In this document: one piece after another, positions 37,696-47,251 of the stretch
How the letters are laid out: the number at the start of each line of letters is the position of its first letter
Numbering within the stretch: position 1 is the first letter of the stretch
Assembly (NCBI RefSeq): GCF_011752935.1
Contig: NZ_VWWO01000001.1
Location: 2,728,001-2,792,000, forward strand
Length of the DNA stretch: 64,000 nt
Source: Chitinophaga sp. Cy-1792
Lineage (GTDB): Bacteria > Bacteroidota > Bacteroidia > Chitinophagales > Chitinophagaceae
Reading direction: 5' to 3'
Translations under genes and position numbers: made by a program
Notes under the pieces: model-generated
Database searches by the model: none
What the model was told of the DNA's origin: nothing
The model's input: the letters and a program-made list of their open reading frames with translations, nothing else

Positions 37696-40227
37696 ATGTT
37701 TAGGAAAATTTGTTGTGTTGCCGGAATGCTGTTGGCCGGTTTTTTTGCCAGCGGCCAATCTGCTATTGTAAGAGAAGGGAATAGCCAGGCAGAAAAGTTT
37801 GATGATAACTGGCGCTTTGCCCGATTTGGCTTGCAGCCGGAAGGCACCAGGCTGGAAGAACCTGCTGGTATAGAAGCCTTTGATTACGCTGATAATAGCT
37901 GGCAGCCCCTTACCTTACCGCACGATTGGGCTATAGCCGGCCCTTTCAGGATAGAGCTGTCAGGAAAAACCGGAAAGTTACCCTGGAAAGGAATCGGCTG
38001 GTATCGTAAGGATTTCACACTACCATTAACAGATACGGATAAACGAATATTCCTCGATTTTGACGGCGCCATGGCCTATGCCAAAATATGGGTGAATGGA
38101 CAATATGTAGGTACCTGGCCTTACGGCTACAGCTCTTTCCGCATGGATATTACACCCTACATTCATGCCGGTAAAAAGAATGTGGTAGCGGTAAGACTCG
38201 ATACTGAAAACTGGGATTCGAGGTGGTATCCCGGCGCCGGTATCTACAGGCACGTATGGCTGGTGAAAACAAATGCGGTACACGTTTCGCACTGGGGTAC
38301 CTACATCACTACTGCTGATACCACCGGTGGTAATGCCAACGTTAGCCTGAAGGTAAACGTTGCCAATAACGGTAATGCATCAACGAAAGCATTTGTACAA
38401 ACCGCCATATATGAATCGGCAGACGGAAAAAAGATCGGCAAAAAGATAGCAACAGGTAGTAATTTGCCACTGCAATTGAACGCAAATGATTCAATGGATG
38501 TGGCTTCCAGTATCCTGATCAGACAGCCGCAACGCTGGACCCTGGAGCATCCGCATTTATACATTGCCCAGACAATAGTAACGGATGATAAGGGAACCAG
38601 GGATGTATTCAATACTGTATTTGGAATCAGGAAGATTGAATTTACGGCACATAACGGATTTCTGTTGAATGGAAAGCGGGTTGAATTTAAAGGTGTATGC
38701 CTGCATCATGATATGGGTTCCATTGGTGCAGCGATCAACAATACCGCTTTAAGACGTCAGCTGACAATCCTTAAAAGTATGGGTTGCAATGCTATCCGTA
38801 CTTCCCATAACCCTCCTGCCCCTGAACTGCTGGCGCTGGCGGATGAAATGGGCTTCCTGGTTTGGGATGAGGCCTTTGATGTGTGGTTGCACAAAAAACT
38901 CAAAAACGATTATAATAAACTGTTCAATGAATGGCATGAAAGAGACCTGCAGGCGTTGGTACACCGCGACCGCAACCATCCAAGTGTTGTCATCTGGTCG
39001 GTAGGCAACGAAGTAATGGACCAGCGCGATACCGCTATGACGAAAATGCTGGCAGATATTGTTAAAAAAGAAGACCCTACCAGGCCGGTATCCAATGCCT
39101 ACAACGATCCGGATGGTGGCAGGGAAAGTGGTGCTGCCACTGCACTTGGCCTCATGGGTGTGAACTACTTCTTCGGACGCCAGGCAGAATGGGACAAAGA
39201 TCCACGCTACCAGGATATGCCCACCATCGGTAGCGAAACTTCTTCCTGTGTAAGTTCAAGAGGGGAATATTTCTTCCATAACCAAAAATTCAACAACTGG
39301 CAGGTATCTTCCTATGATAATGCCTGGCCTGGCTGGGGATGCTCTCCGGATACACAGTTCAGGATTCTGCATAAAAATCCCCGCTTACTGGGTGAATTCG
39401 TCTGGACAGGATTTGATTACCTGGGAGAACCTACGCCATTTAATTCTGACGAAACAAATCTGCTGAACTTCAGAACAGATACCTCCAAAAGAAAAGAATT
39501 GCAGCAGGCATTGGAAGAATTGCAGAAAAAAAATCCTCCTTCCCGCAGCAGCTATTTCGGTATCCTTGATTTATGCGGATTTCCCAAAGACAGATTTTAC
39601 AGCTATCAGGCGCAGTGGCGTCCGGAAATGCCAATGGCACATTTACTGCCGCATTGGAACTGGCCTGAAAGAGTGGATTCTATCGTTCCCGTTCAGGTTT
39701 ATACCTCCGGCGATCAGGCAGAATTATTCCTGAATGGTAAAAGTCAGGGGATCCGTAAAAAGAGAGCAGGAGAGGATTTCAGGATGGTTTGGGACAGCGT
39801 GAAGTATGCACCTGGTGTCATCCATGTGGTGACTTATAAGAACGGAAAGATTTGGGCAAATGATACCATTCGTACCACAGGCAAGGCAGAGAAAATTATG
39901 CTAAAGCCGGAAACCCGCAGTATTAAGGCCGATGGTGAAGACTTATGCTATATTACCGTGCAGGTGAGTGATGCTAAAGGAAATATGGTACCACGATCCA
40001 ATCCGGCATTGACATTCCAGTTAGAAGGACCTGGTGAAATTGTGGCAACAGATAACGGTGATGCTACTTCTCTAATTTCTTTTAAAAGCCTTACCAGGCC
40101 GGCTTATAACGGATTGGCACAGGTGATTGTCAAAGCGGCTAAGAATGCCAGCGGCCAGCTGAAAGTGAAGGTAAGCAGCGCAGATGGTATAGCAGGTGCG
40201 GCTGTGGTGATTCCTATTAACCACTAA
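37696..40227 (+). CDS. Glycoside hydrolase family 2 (beta-galactosidase-like), secreted
   Basis: An 843-residue exo-glycosidase with a signal peptide (CVAGMLLAGFFASGQ). It has an N-terminal jelly-roll sugar-binding domain (about 35-200), an immunoglobulin-like domain (205-312) and a TIM barrel (315-610). Acid/base Glu439 lies in WSVGNEVMD and nucleophile Glu514 in IGSETSS. C-terminal domains resemble DUF4982 and an Ig-like domain (about 640-843). Usual targets are beta-galactosides or uronides in plant polymers. No SusC/D lies nearby. Confidence 0.95.
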   Translation: MFRKICCVAGMLLAGFFASGQSAIVREGNSQAEKFDDNWRFARFGLQPEGTRLEEPAGIEAFDYADNSWQPLTLPHDWAIAGPFRIELSGKTGKLPWKGIGWYRKDFTLPLTDTDKRIFLDFDGAMAYAKIWVNGQYVGTWPYGYSSFRMDITPYIHAGKKNVVAVRLDTENWDSRWYPGAGIYRHVWLVKTNAVHVSHWGTYITTADTTGGNANVSLKVNVANNGNASTKAFVQTAIYESADGKKIGKKIATGSNLPLQLNANDSMDVASSILIRQPQRWTLEHPHLYIAQTIVTDDKGTRDVFNTVFGIRKIEFTAHNGFLLNGKRVEFKGVCLHHDMGSIGAAINNTALRRQLTILKSMGCNAIRTSHNPPAPELLALADEMGFLVWDEAFDVWLHKKLKNDYNKLFNEWHERDLQALVHRDRNHPSVVIWSVGNEVMDQRDTAMTKMLADIVKKEDPTRPVSNAYNDPDGGRESGAATALGLMGVNYFFGRQAEWDKDPRYQDMPTIGSETSSCVSSRGEYFFHNQKFNNWQVSSYDNAWPGWGCSPDTQFRILHKNPRLLGEFVWTGFDYLGEPTPFNSDETNLLNFRTDTSKRKELQQALEELQKKNPPSRSSYFGILDLCGFPKDRFYSYQAQWRPEMPMAHLLPHWNWPERVDSIVPVQVYTSGDQAELFLNGKSQGIRKKRAGEDFRMVWDSVKYAPGVIHVVTYKNGKIWANDTIRTTGKAEKIMLKPETRSIKADGEDLCYITVQVSDAKGNMVPRSNPALTFQLEGPGEIVATDNGDATSLISFKSLTRPAYNGLAQVIVKAAKNASGQLKVKVSSADGIAGAAVVIPINH

Positions 40228-40248
40228 TAATATATCTAAATATTTAGC

Positions 40249-40288
40249 AAACAGAAAGCAATCTTTTACGGGATTGCTTTCTGTTTTT
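40249..40288. terminator. Bidirectional intrinsic terminator
   Basis: A perfect 15-bp stem (40249-40263 with 40272-40286), eight-base loop and flanking A/T runs, between the convergent GH2 and hypothetical genes. Confidence 0.9.
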
Positions 40289-40317
40289 ATCCGGGGCCCA
40301 GGAAACCAGCGATGCAT

Positions 40318-40794
40318 TCAAAGCCAATAGTACGAGTTCCGCGAATAATATTCGTCTAACGAATCATAATCGCCCGACTCCACACAACCTGTAGTATAGA
40401 ACAGCGCATCAGCAGCTTCTTCTGAATTTACTGTTTTTAGAAAGTCGATGGTAGGCTGTGCGCCCATAAATGCGATTAATTGACCATCGATATAGCAATA
40501 GGAATCAAAGTCTGTTCGCTTGGCTTTCCAGATCAGCAGGCAGTCTTCTACCTGTTTGTGTTGACCTAAAATATAGCAGGCAAGCATGAGGTCATCGCCT
40601 GAAACTAAATTATCAGGGTCCTTTCTTAACTCAATTAATCTATTCAGTAGTGCTAAGGCAAAATTTCTGTTTTTATGTGTCTTGAAATAGTCGAATAATA
40701 ACTGCCGCAGTGGCTCCTCGCAGACTTCTTTAGCCTCAGCTGCCGTAAGGGTATTTGTTTGTTGATAGCGGTTGATAAAATCTTCTATGCTCAT
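40318..40794 (-). CDS. Hypothetical helical cytoplasmic protein
   Basis: A 158-residue soluble, largely helical acidic protein with no signal peptide. It reads FALALLNRLIELRKD and DLMLACYILGQHKQVEDCLL, suggesting TPR- or HEAT-like helical hairpins. No family recognised. Monocistronic, convergent with the GH2 gene. Confidence 0.65.
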   Translation of the reverse strand: MSIEDFINRYQQTNTLTAAEAKEVCEEPLRQLLFDYFKTHKNRNFALALLNRLIELRKDPDNLVSGDDLMLACYILGQHKQVEDCLLIWKAKRTDFDSYCYIDGQLIAFMGAQPTIDFLKTVNSEEAADALFYTTGCVESGDYDSLDEYYSRNSYYWL

Positions 40795-40863
40795 AGTATG
40801 GGTGAATATTGGATTTATTAGCGTTAAAGCTAAAAATTATTCTCCGGATTATGCAACCATGGC

Positions 40864-40871
40864 TAAATTTG
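40864..40871 (+). promoter_or_regulatory. -7 promoter element of the alpha/beta hydrolase gene
   Basis: TAAATTTG, a full match to TAnnTTTG, 44 bp before the ATG at 40916. Confidence 0.5.
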
Positions 40872-40915
40872 GGTGTCTTTAGCAATATCGGAAATTTATT
40901 AATTGCTTATTAAAT

Positions 40916-42343
40916 ATGAAACCGGTTTTCCTCCTGTATTTCGCTTTCATCGCCTGCATCCCTGCGGCAGTGGCCCGGCAAAAGGCCACGATTGTTCCCG
41001 GCGCCTGTCTTGTTGCTATCGACAGCAGTTTCAAAACCCACTGCGGCTACCTGGTAGTGCCGGAAAACAGAAGTAAGAAAAATGGAAAAACCATTCAGTT
41101 ACCTTTTGTTATCGTGGAAAGTAAGAATCCGGATAAGAGAAAAGATCCACTGTTGTTTACCAGCGGTGGCCCTGGCACCAGCTCAATAAGATGGGCTACA
41201 GGGATTTCCAAAAGCACCATCATCAACGATAGGGATTGTATCGCCTTTGAGCAACGCGGTACGCATTTCGCCATACCCAACACAGAAGGGCCGGAGCTGG
41301 GCGACGCCATGAAAATGGCTTATCGTAAAAACCTCAATAAAGACAGTATGATGCTGGAAGGGGTAAAGCGCTACCGTAAAGGACTGGAGGCGAAAGGTAT
41401 AGACCTGGAAGCCTATAATACAGACGAATCCGTTGCAGATATTCATGATTTCCTAACCGCCCTGAAAATCGATTCGGTAAACCTTTTTGGTATTTCCTAT
41501 AGTGGTGGCCTCATGATGGCGGTACTAAAAGAAGATTCGTCACGTATCCGCTCTGTCATACTTAATTCGCCTTTGCCCATGTTTGTACCCATCGATGAAG
41601 ATGAGCCGGCCAATTTCAATGAGGCGTTGAATATCCTGTTTAGTCACTGCGAAAAAGACTCTGCTGATCAGGTACGTTATGGTAACCTGAAAAACCGCTT
41701 TCAGCAATATTTCAATGATATCGCTGATAAAAAATTCTACATAAAATACCTGGAAGAAGGTACAAAAGACAGCCTGAATATTGCCTACGACCGCAATGAC
41801 TTATTCGATGTCATACAGGATGCTTTCGGCGGCCCGGTTGCCGCAGTACCTTATGTTATTACCGATATCATCAGCGGCCGCCATGCGGCTTACATCAAAC
41901 CCCTGCTGGACAGGTTGTTTAAATATGGGAAAGGCCCTAACGGTATGCGTATTTCTGCGTATTGCGCGGATCAATACAACTATCACAATGAAAAGGTGGT
42001 GCAGAGCATTTATAACGCTTACCCCTATATGAAAGGCTACCACATCAATGATGTATACAATGCAGTATGCGATTGCTGGAAATATAAACCGGTGAAGCCG
42101 GCTACAAAAACCGCTTTTTATACTACCAGGTACGCACTGCTGGCCGATGGAGAAATGGATAATGCCTGTCGTCCGCTATACATAGATATGATTCGGCATT
42201 ATATGCCTAACAGCTACCGGCTGCTGTTTACCAAACGCGCACATGGTGTGGGCGGACCGGAATTCATGCCTATCCTGCGGGAATTCCTGAATAATCCTGC
42301 AAAGCTGCCGGTATCAGGGAGTCCGGATGTGATCGTGTATTAA
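40916..42343 (+). CDS. Secreted alpha/beta hydrolase (S33/TAP-like)
   Basis: A 475-residue hydrolase with a signal peptide (YFAFIACIPAAVARQ). LFTSGGPGTSS supplies the oxyanion region and GISYSGGLMM the nucleophile elbow (Ser about 194). AHGVGGPEF near the end holds the catalytic His. The long lid (about 215-360) and C-terminal placement fit the proline iminopeptidase/tripeptidyl-aminopeptidase (TAP-like) group. It probably cleaves peptides in the periplasm. Confidence 0.88.
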   Translation: MKPVFLLYFAFIACIPAAVARQKATIVPGACLVAIDSSFKTHCGYLVVPENRSKKNGKTIQLPFVIVESKNPDKRKDPLLFTSGGPGTSSIRWATGISKSTIINDRDCIAFEQRGTHFAIPNTEGPELGDAMKMAYRKNLNKDSMMLEGVKRYRKGLEAKGIDLEAYNTDESVADIHDFLTALKIDSVNLFGISYSGGLMMAVLKEDSSRIRSVILNSPLPMFVPIDEDEPANFNEALNILFSHCEKDSADQVRYGNLKNRFQQYFNDIADKKFYIKYLEEGTKDSLNIAYDRNDLFDVIQDAFGGPVAAVPYVITDIISGRHAAYIKPLLDRLFKYGKGPNGMRISAYCADQYNYHNEKVVQSIYNAYPYMKGYHINDVYNAVCDCWKYKPVKPATKTAFYTTRYALLADGEMDNACRPLYIDMIRHYMPNSYRLLFTKRAHGVGGPEFMPILREFLNNPAKLPVSGSPDVIVY

Positions 42344-42435
42344 GCCTGGGGAGGGAATACTTGACAATTACATATATTTTCATTAATATTAGATGATACT
42401 TGACGTTCCCCAACTATGCCTTAATTGTTCTTTTT

Positions 42436-43914
42436 ATGAAACCACTGTATCTCTTTGGTTTATGCTTCTTTATCCTGGCTAATAACTGCCTGCTGGCGCA
42501 AGAACGGCCGGATTCTGTTTTCTCTGCTACATTAAATGAACAAAGATATCTGCAGGTATATCTTCCTCACGATTACGACACTACGAAAAGGTATGACGTT
42601 TTGTATGTATTGGATGGTGAGATGTTGGTAAGATTTGTACCGCCTGTTGTTGCTTTTGAGGAGGAGAATGAGTTGATGCCACCGGTTATTATAGTGGGTA
42701 TAAAGAATAATTACTGGTATAACATAGGCCAGGATAGCCGGGAGCGGGATCTGCTGCCCGCCAATGCTGCAGATAAATTTTTAAACTTTATAGGAAAAGA
42801 GTTGGTGCCTTATGTTAATCAGCACTATGCAACGAGTGGAAGTAACATACTCTTCGGACACTCTTATGCCGGCCTGTTTGTCGTTTATTCCTTTCTTACC
42901 CAAACTTCATTATTCAATCATTATATTGCGTCAGACCCTTCTTTATGGTGGAACGATGGCGCCGTATTGCAATTGGCGAGGCAACGCCTGCCGCAAATGC
43001 GCGATACGTCCACTTTGTTTGCAGGCGGCAGGAATGGTGCTATCGGCGAATCATTCGGGATCAGTGATTTTGATAGCCTGCTGACTAAAATGAGTCCGCA
43101 GATCCGCCGGCAGGTGGTGTTTAATGAAGATGAACACCATGGGTCTGTCAGACTGAAAAACATGTACGACGGATTGAAATTTACTTATTTCGGTTATAGT
43201 TCTTTTATGCTGGATTTCTTCCCGATGGGCGGAATAATACAGCCGCATGATGCCATACCTGTCTATCTGTATTCTACTTATTTAAATATCAATCCCGGCA
43301 TCAGGTATACTACTGATGGCACTGTTCCAACAATGCATTCACCGCGCTATGATTACGGCCTTAAAGTGAAAGCGCCGTCAGTGCTGATGTTGAAGCAGTT
43401 TTCCAATTACGGTCCTGATAAAACTGCAAGTGCCAGGTTCAGTATAGGTAAAATGTTTCCGGCAGAAAAAATAGAAGGACTGCAACCCGGTGGTATGAAT
43501 TATCAATGCTACCAGGATAGCGCAGGAGAACGCCGGTTACTTGCAAGCGGCTTACTGGTAAAGGATTTTCAGCCACCATTCAAAGTTGCCGGCCATGTTA
43601 TCTGTGATGAAACAGGATGGTTTAAAGCAGATAAAACCGGTTACTATACCGTGTTGCTGGAGGCTGGTACCAGTTGCAGCTTAAGTGTGGATAAACAGCT
43701 GCTCATCAGTATCGACGCTGCAAAAGATGGCCTCAGTAGTAAATCGTTTGCGGTGCCGCTGGCAGCGGGATATCATCGTATTGCACTGGAGTTTTTATGT
43801 AAGGAGAAAGATAATAATATCTCCCTGAGTATGCTGAGACCACCAAAAGTACCATCGCTGGCACATCTGCCAGAAGCGTTGTTACTCAAAGATGTATATT
43901 ATTCCACGCACTGA
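42436..43914 (+). CDS. Secreted esterase (EstD/Fes-like) with C-terminal sugar-binding-like domains
   Basis: A 492-residue protein with a signal peptide (FGLCFFILANNCLLAQ). The esterase domain (about 25-265) has VLYVLDGEMLV, nucleophile elbow LFGHSYAGLF and catalytic His in DEHHGSVRL. A short chitobiase-like C-terminal module (NINPGIRYTTDGTVPTMHS) follows, and then a PA14-like beta-sandwich (about 350-480). Substrate may be a sugar or siderophore ester. The frame opens at a TTG at 42400, but the ATG at 42436 gives a clean signal peptide. Confidence 0.88.
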   Translation: MKPLYLFGLCFFILANNCLLAQERPDSVFSATLNEQRYLQVYLPHDYDTTKRYDVLYVLDGEMLVRFVPPVVAFEEENELMPPVIIVGIKNNYWYNIGQDSRERDLLPANAADKFLNFIGKELVPYVNQHYATSGSNILFGHSYAGLFVVYSFLTQTSLFNHYIASDPSLWWNDGAVLQLARQRLPQMRDTSTLFAGGRNGAIGESFGISDFDSLLTKMSPQIRRQVVFNEDEHHGSVRLKNMYDGLKFTYFGYSSFMLDFFPMGGIIQPHDAIPVYLYSTYLNINPGIRYTTDGTVPTMHSPRYDYGLKVKAPSVLMLKQFSNYGPDKTASARFSIGKMFPAEKIEGLQPGGMNYQCYQDSAGERRLLASGLLVKDFQPPFKVAGHVICDETGWFKADKTGYYTVLLEAGTSCSLSVDKQLLISIDAAKDGLSSKSFAVPLAAGYHRIALEFLCKEKDNNISLSMLRPPKVPSLAHLPEALLLKDVYYSTH

Positions 43915-43918
43915 CATT

Positions 43919-44350
43919 TTATTTCAGGTCCCATTCCTGCACAGGATTATTCAATTCATTGAAATTGCTGTACCTGATCCAGTGTGGTGTGATCACGAAA
44001 TGCACCAGGTCTGGCCAGGTATCTGCCCGTTGCCGGGCATCGTGGAAGGTATGGAAATAAATATCTTTCAGCGGATGTGCCTCGCCGGAAGGTAACAGGC
44101 TGGCAATGCCTTCCAGCTGTACCGTGGTTTCATTATCCCAGCCAATAACCACAGCAATATTGGCGTTCGCGATGAGGTTAATGTATTTGCGTGAACTGCT
44201 TACCGTATCGAAAATCAGTTCCAGCTGCGGAGATACGGCAATGCCTACCACGGCCGACTGTGGCATGCCTGCACTGCTGACAGACGAAACGACCGCCAGG
44301 TGCTGCGATTGGAGATAATGATAGAGTGCTTCCGTTGTCATGACCTGCAA
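43919..44350 (-). CDS. Pyridoxamine 5'-phosphate oxidase-family protein
   Basis: A 143-residue split-barrel flavin-binding protein: TEALYHYLQSQHLAVVSSVS, AVVGIAVSPQLELIFDTVSS and NANIAVVIGWDN. It binds FMN or a related cofactor and is probably a small reductase rather than the true PdxH. Its stop lies 4 bp from the convergent esterase stop. It follows the Lrp gene by 25 bp on the same strand and may be co-transcribed. Confidence 0.9.
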   Translation of the reverse strand: MQVMTTEALYHYLQSQHLAVVSSVSSAGMPQSAVVGIAVSPQLELIFDTVSSSRKYINLIANANIAVVIGWDNETTVQLEGIASLLPSGEAHPLKDIYFHTFHDARQRADTWPDLVHFVITPHWIRYSNFNELNNPVQEWDLK

Positions 44351-44375
44351 TTAATGGGATGATGAAGTGAATGAC

Positions 44376-44837
44376 TCAGAATGGTAATGCCGTCGTCTGT
44401 TTAACATAGCGCATTACAAATGAGCTCTGGATTTTGCTGATGTGTGGAATGGCAGATAGTTTTTTGGTAACAAAGTCATTGTATGCTTCCGGATCTTTCG
44501 TTACTACTTTCAGGATTACATCAAAGATACCGCCAGTTACATAAGCTTCCATTATTTCTTCCAGGCCCTTGATTTTTTCCAGGAACTCATCCACATATTC
44601 AATACGTTGCGTATTCAATGAAACGTTGACGATCACGAAAAAGTTGAGCCCTACTTTTTTGTGATCAATGAGTGCAACATAATCTTTGATATAGCCTTCT
44701 GCTTCCAGTTTCTTTATTTTCTCATATACGGAGCTGCGGGAGATATTCAGTTGCTTCATTATCTCCGCAATATCAAATCTGGAGTTTGATTGAAGTATCC
44801 TTAGCAGTGCAAGGTCTTGTTCATGAAGTGTTTGCAT
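44376..44837 (-). CDS. Lrp/AsnC-family transcriptional regulator
   Basis: A 153-residue regulator: helix-turn-helix (about 5-55, FDIAEIMKQLNISRSSVYEK) and the RAM ligand-binding domain (about 70-150, YVTGGIFDVILKVVTKDPE). It senses amino acids as an oligomer. It is divergent from the EamA exporter gene, its most likely target by context. Confidence 0.95.
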   Translation of the reverse strand: MQTLHEQDLALLRILQSNSRFDIAEIMKQLNISRSSVYEKIKKLEAEGYIKDYVALIDHKKVGLNFFVIVNVSLNTQRIEYVDEFLEKIKGLEEIMEAYVTGGIFDVILKVVTKDPEAYNDFVTKKLSAIPHISKIQSSFVMRYVKQTTALPF

Positions 44838-44888
44838 GGATTTTTTCCGGGAAATGGTGAGAAAATCTGGATTGTCCTGTATTTATTC

Positions 44889-44896
44889 CAAAAATA
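44889..44896 (-). promoter_or_regulatory. -7 promoter element of the Lrp-family gene
   Basis: The minus strand reads TATTTTTG here, a full match to TAnnTTTG, 51 bp before the ATG at 44837. Confidence 0.5.
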
Positions 44897-44959
44897 TAGC
44901 TTTTATGTGGATGATATCTGTATTTTATTGACATTGATCGTATTTATTATGGATGTATC

Positions 44960-44967
44960 TAGTTTTG
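44960..44967 (+). promoter_or_regulatory. -7 promoter element of the EamA exporter gene
   Basis: TAGTTTTG matches TAnnTTTG and lies 19 bp before the ATG at 44987. Lrp binding between this and the lrp promoter could control both. Confidence 0.5.
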
Positions 44968-44986
44968 GCAGATAATATCCAAAATA

Positions 44987-45889
44987 ATGAACAGATATGT
45001 TTTGTTGGTAGCCTTGGGGGCAGTTTGCTATGGCACCCTGACATCCTTCGCAAAAATCGCGTATGGCGAAGGTTACCTTGCGGGAGAGATTACCTTTGCA
45101 CAGGCAAGCCTGGGCGCTATTTTACTCTGGTTGCTGGCATTGCTGGCCAATATCAAAGCAGGCAAAAAGGGCCTGGCATTCGATTATAAACTGATCTTAG
45201 CCGGGGCTACCATGGGATGCTCTGCCTATTGCTTTTATCTCTCGGTAAGCTATATACCTGTTTCACTGGCCATCGTATTGTTAATGCAGGTTTCATGGAT
45301 CAGCGCACTGGCAGAATACCTGGTGTTCAAAAAGCCGGTATCAGGCGTGCAGCTGGCCGCCATGGCAGGAATCATTGCCGGAACGGTACTGGCTGGAGAT
45401 ATTATTCATCTTCAATCATTACATATTTCTGTTGTTGGTGTAGTACTGGCACTTGCAGGAGCGTGCTTTTACACGATGTATGTACTGTGTACGAGCAAAC
45501 TGGGGAATAATCTCTCTAAACTTGAAAAAAGTGCGCTCATGACAACAGGCTCTGCTTTAATGATCCTGCTGATCAATCTGCCTGCGCTGAAAGGCAACGT
45601 ACACCTCGATGCTGGTTTGCTGAAATGGGGGCTATATCTGGCTGTATTCGGAACAGTAATACCACCTATCTGTTTTACTACCGGCATGCCTAAAATAGGG
45701 CCGGCATTAAGTGCAGTGCTCCTGACGCTGGAGTTGCCATCTGTGGTATTGAGCGCACACCTCATTTTGCATGAGCCGGTAACACTGCTCCAGATCCTGG
45801 GTATATTACTAATGATGGGCGCCATCATTTTTCTTAATCTCCCGAAGGATAAAAGCTATGCCGACAAGGTAGTGCTATCAACAGAATAA
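44987..45889 (+). CDS. EamA/DMT-family exporter
   Basis: A 300-residue inner-membrane protein with ten helices in two EamA repeats. It has YGTLTSFAKIAYGEGY at the start and LAIVLLMQVSWISALAEYLV closing the first repeat. The second repeat ends LHEPVTLLQILGILLMMGAI. With a divergent Lrp regulator it is probably an amino-acid exporter. It ends 4 bp from the convergent membrane gene. Confidence 0.94.
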   Translation: MNRYVLLVALGAVCYGTLTSFAKIAYGEGYLAGEITFAQASLGAILLWLLALLANIKAGKKGLAFDYKLILAGATMGCSAYCFYLSVSYIPVSLAIVLLMQVSWISALAEYLVFKKPVSGVQLAAMAGIIAGTVLAGDIIHLQSLHISVVGVVLALAGACFYTMYVLCTSKLGNNLSKLEKSALMTTGSALMILLINLPALKGNVHLDAGLLKWGLYLAVFGTVIPPICFTTGMPKIGPALSAVLLTLELPSVVLSAHLILHEPVTLLQILGILLMMGAIIFLNLPKDKSYADKVVLSTE

Positions 45890-45893
45890 AGTG

Positions 45894-46931
45894 TTATGGC
45901 TGGCTATCTTTCCGTTGCTCATTCCTGTAAAGTATGAGGCCTGCCGGCATCGGCAGCCAGAAGGATAATAGCCTGTATAGTAGCGTAACTACAATACCCG
46001 TACCTACTGGTACTCCCAGCGCTGAAAAAAAGAATACCATACTGCTTTCATACAGTACCAGTGCTCCCGGTGATATGGGTAGAATAGCTATAATACGGGT
46101 GCAGAGAAAAACCAGCAGCACCGTGAATGCGGAGGTCTCAGCGCCCAGTCCTAACAGTAACGCATAAACGGTGAAGCAATCAGATAATAACACCAGCAGC
46201 TGAAAACAAATGCTCTTTATTATTGGCAACCGCTTGTTTTGCAACAGCTTTGTTTCCTGGTTGGCAGTCTCCAGCATCTCGGCCGACAGCCGTTTACGAA
46301 AGAATTTTATTTTCCTTAGTTGATCGTAAACCTTCACCAGGAACTGCTTTCTGCCTGCCAGTAACATCAGTGTGCCCAGCAATATAAAGATGAAAATACC
46401 TGCGATCAGTGTTACTTTAATAGCATGCGGTGTTTCGCCGGCAGGTAACAGACAGCCCAGCAGCGAGCCTATAATGAGTATTTCAAGCGCTGCATAATAG
46501 CAACTCAGTTCAATAACTATCAGCGAAATAATATCCGTAACAGGCATGTCAAACCGCTTCAGGAACCGGAAGATGAAAGTGTTGCCGCTGATGCCGCCGC
46601 TGGGTACCGTCTGGTTGAAGAACAGCGAGATAATAGTCGCTTTTATCAAGGCGCCTATGGATGGGTTTTCTTTCAGGTGATAGGAGCGGATAAGTATACG
46701 GTAAACGGTGGCTGCAAAGAAGTAGGTCAGTAATTGCGCCATGATGGCGAAGGCCAGCCAGTAAAATTTAACACTTTTGAGCAGCAGCAAATCTTTTTTT
46801 ATCTCAGGAAGGAAATGGATAACAAGCACAACTGCAAAAACGATGAATATAACCGTCCAGATCCAATAGGAGGTGTTAATACTACCATCATTTTTATCTG
46901 TACCGTCAGCCATGGTATATATTTTGTTCAC
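45894..46931 (-). CDS. YbhN/AglD-type membrane protein (lysylphosphatidylglycerol synthase TM region-like)
   Basis: A 345-residue protein with about eight membrane helices. The family hallmarks are LFFNQTVPSGGISGNTFIFR (about 112-131) and the late ISPGALVLYESSMVFFFSALG. Proteins of this flippase-like family lack the aminoacyl-transfer domain of MprF and are thought to move or present lipid-linked substrates. It is divergent from the EF-G leader. Confidence 0.9.
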   Translation of the reverse strand: MNKIYTMADGTDKNDGSINTSYWIWTVIFIVFAVVLVIHFLPEIKKDLLLLKSVKFYWLAFAIMAQLLTYFFAATVYRILIRSYHLKENPSIGALIKATIISLFFNQTVPSGGISGNTFIFRFLKRFDMPVTDIISLIVIELSCYYAALEILIIGSLLGCLLPAGETPHAIKVTLIAGIFIFILLGTLMLLAGRKQFLVKVYDQLRKIKFFRKRLSAEMLETANQETKLLQNKRLPIIKSICFQLLVLLSDCFTVYALLLGLGAETSAFTVLLVFLCTRIIAILPISPGALVLYESSMVFFFSALGVPVGTGIVVTLLYRLLSFWLPMPAGLILYRNEQRKDSQP

Positions 46932-47017
46932 ACACTGTTAACTCATCTCTCTATAAATTTACAAAAACCGGGCTGTTAAAACAGGATAATTACAACAGGT
47001 GGGCCTCTTTATAGAAA

Positions 47018-47049
47018 TTTGTTTGTGATAAATTTTATTTATAAATTTG
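47018..47049 (+). promoter_or_regulatory. Consensus promoter of the EF-G paralogue leader
   Basis: TTTG (47018-47021), a 20-bp spacer and TAAATTTG (47042-47049) match the Bacteroidota -33/-7 consensus. Transcription should start near 47057, leaving a leader of about 385 nt before the EF-G start codon. Confidence 0.75.
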
Positions 47050-47069
47050 TGCCGTCAAAACAAACTATC

Positions 47070-47159
47070 ATGTTCACTAACATTACATATCATACAGCGT
47101 TGAACGCAAATACTGTCATCAGGGCAGTAATTGCAAGTACCTGTATCGTCTTAATTTAA
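47070..47159 (+). CDS. Leader peptide 1 of the EF-G paralogue mRNA (29 aa)
   Basis: A short ORF about 13 nt after the predicted transcript start: MFTNITYHTALNANTVIRAV then IASTCIVLI and TAA. Five Thr, five Ile, three Val and four Ala make up most of it. It is followed by a hairpin (47147-47163) that covers its stop codon. Translation is not proven; position and context suggest a regulatory upstream ORF. Confidence 0.5.
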   Translation: MFTNITYHTALNANTVIRAVIASTCIVLI

Positions 47160-47163
47160 GACG
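47147..47163 (+). promoter_or_regulatory. Hairpin over the stop codon of leader peptide 1
   Basis: CGTCTTA and TAAGACG form a 7-bp stem with loop ATT; the TAA stop lies in the 3' arm. There is no U-run, so it is not a terminator. Its last base also begins the GGGGAGGCAG arm (47163-47172) of a longer-range stem with CTGTTCTCCCC (47261-47271), so the two may compete. Confidence 0.45.
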
Positions 47164-47236
47164 GGGAGGCAGCCTTGCACCCAGATATGATTGATAGTTA
47201 CTCCACATTCCTTTTCCATTTTCATTGAATCGATGA

Positions 47237-47251
47237 CCATGCCAGGCATGG
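47237..47251 (+). promoter_or_regulatory. Perfect inverted repeat CCATGCC-A-GGCATGG in the leader
   Basis: A 7-bp inverted repeat with a single-base centre, inside the region closed by the 47163-47172/47261-47271 pairing. As RNA it can only form a shortened hairpin; as DNA it could be a protein-binding site. Confidence 0.4.
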
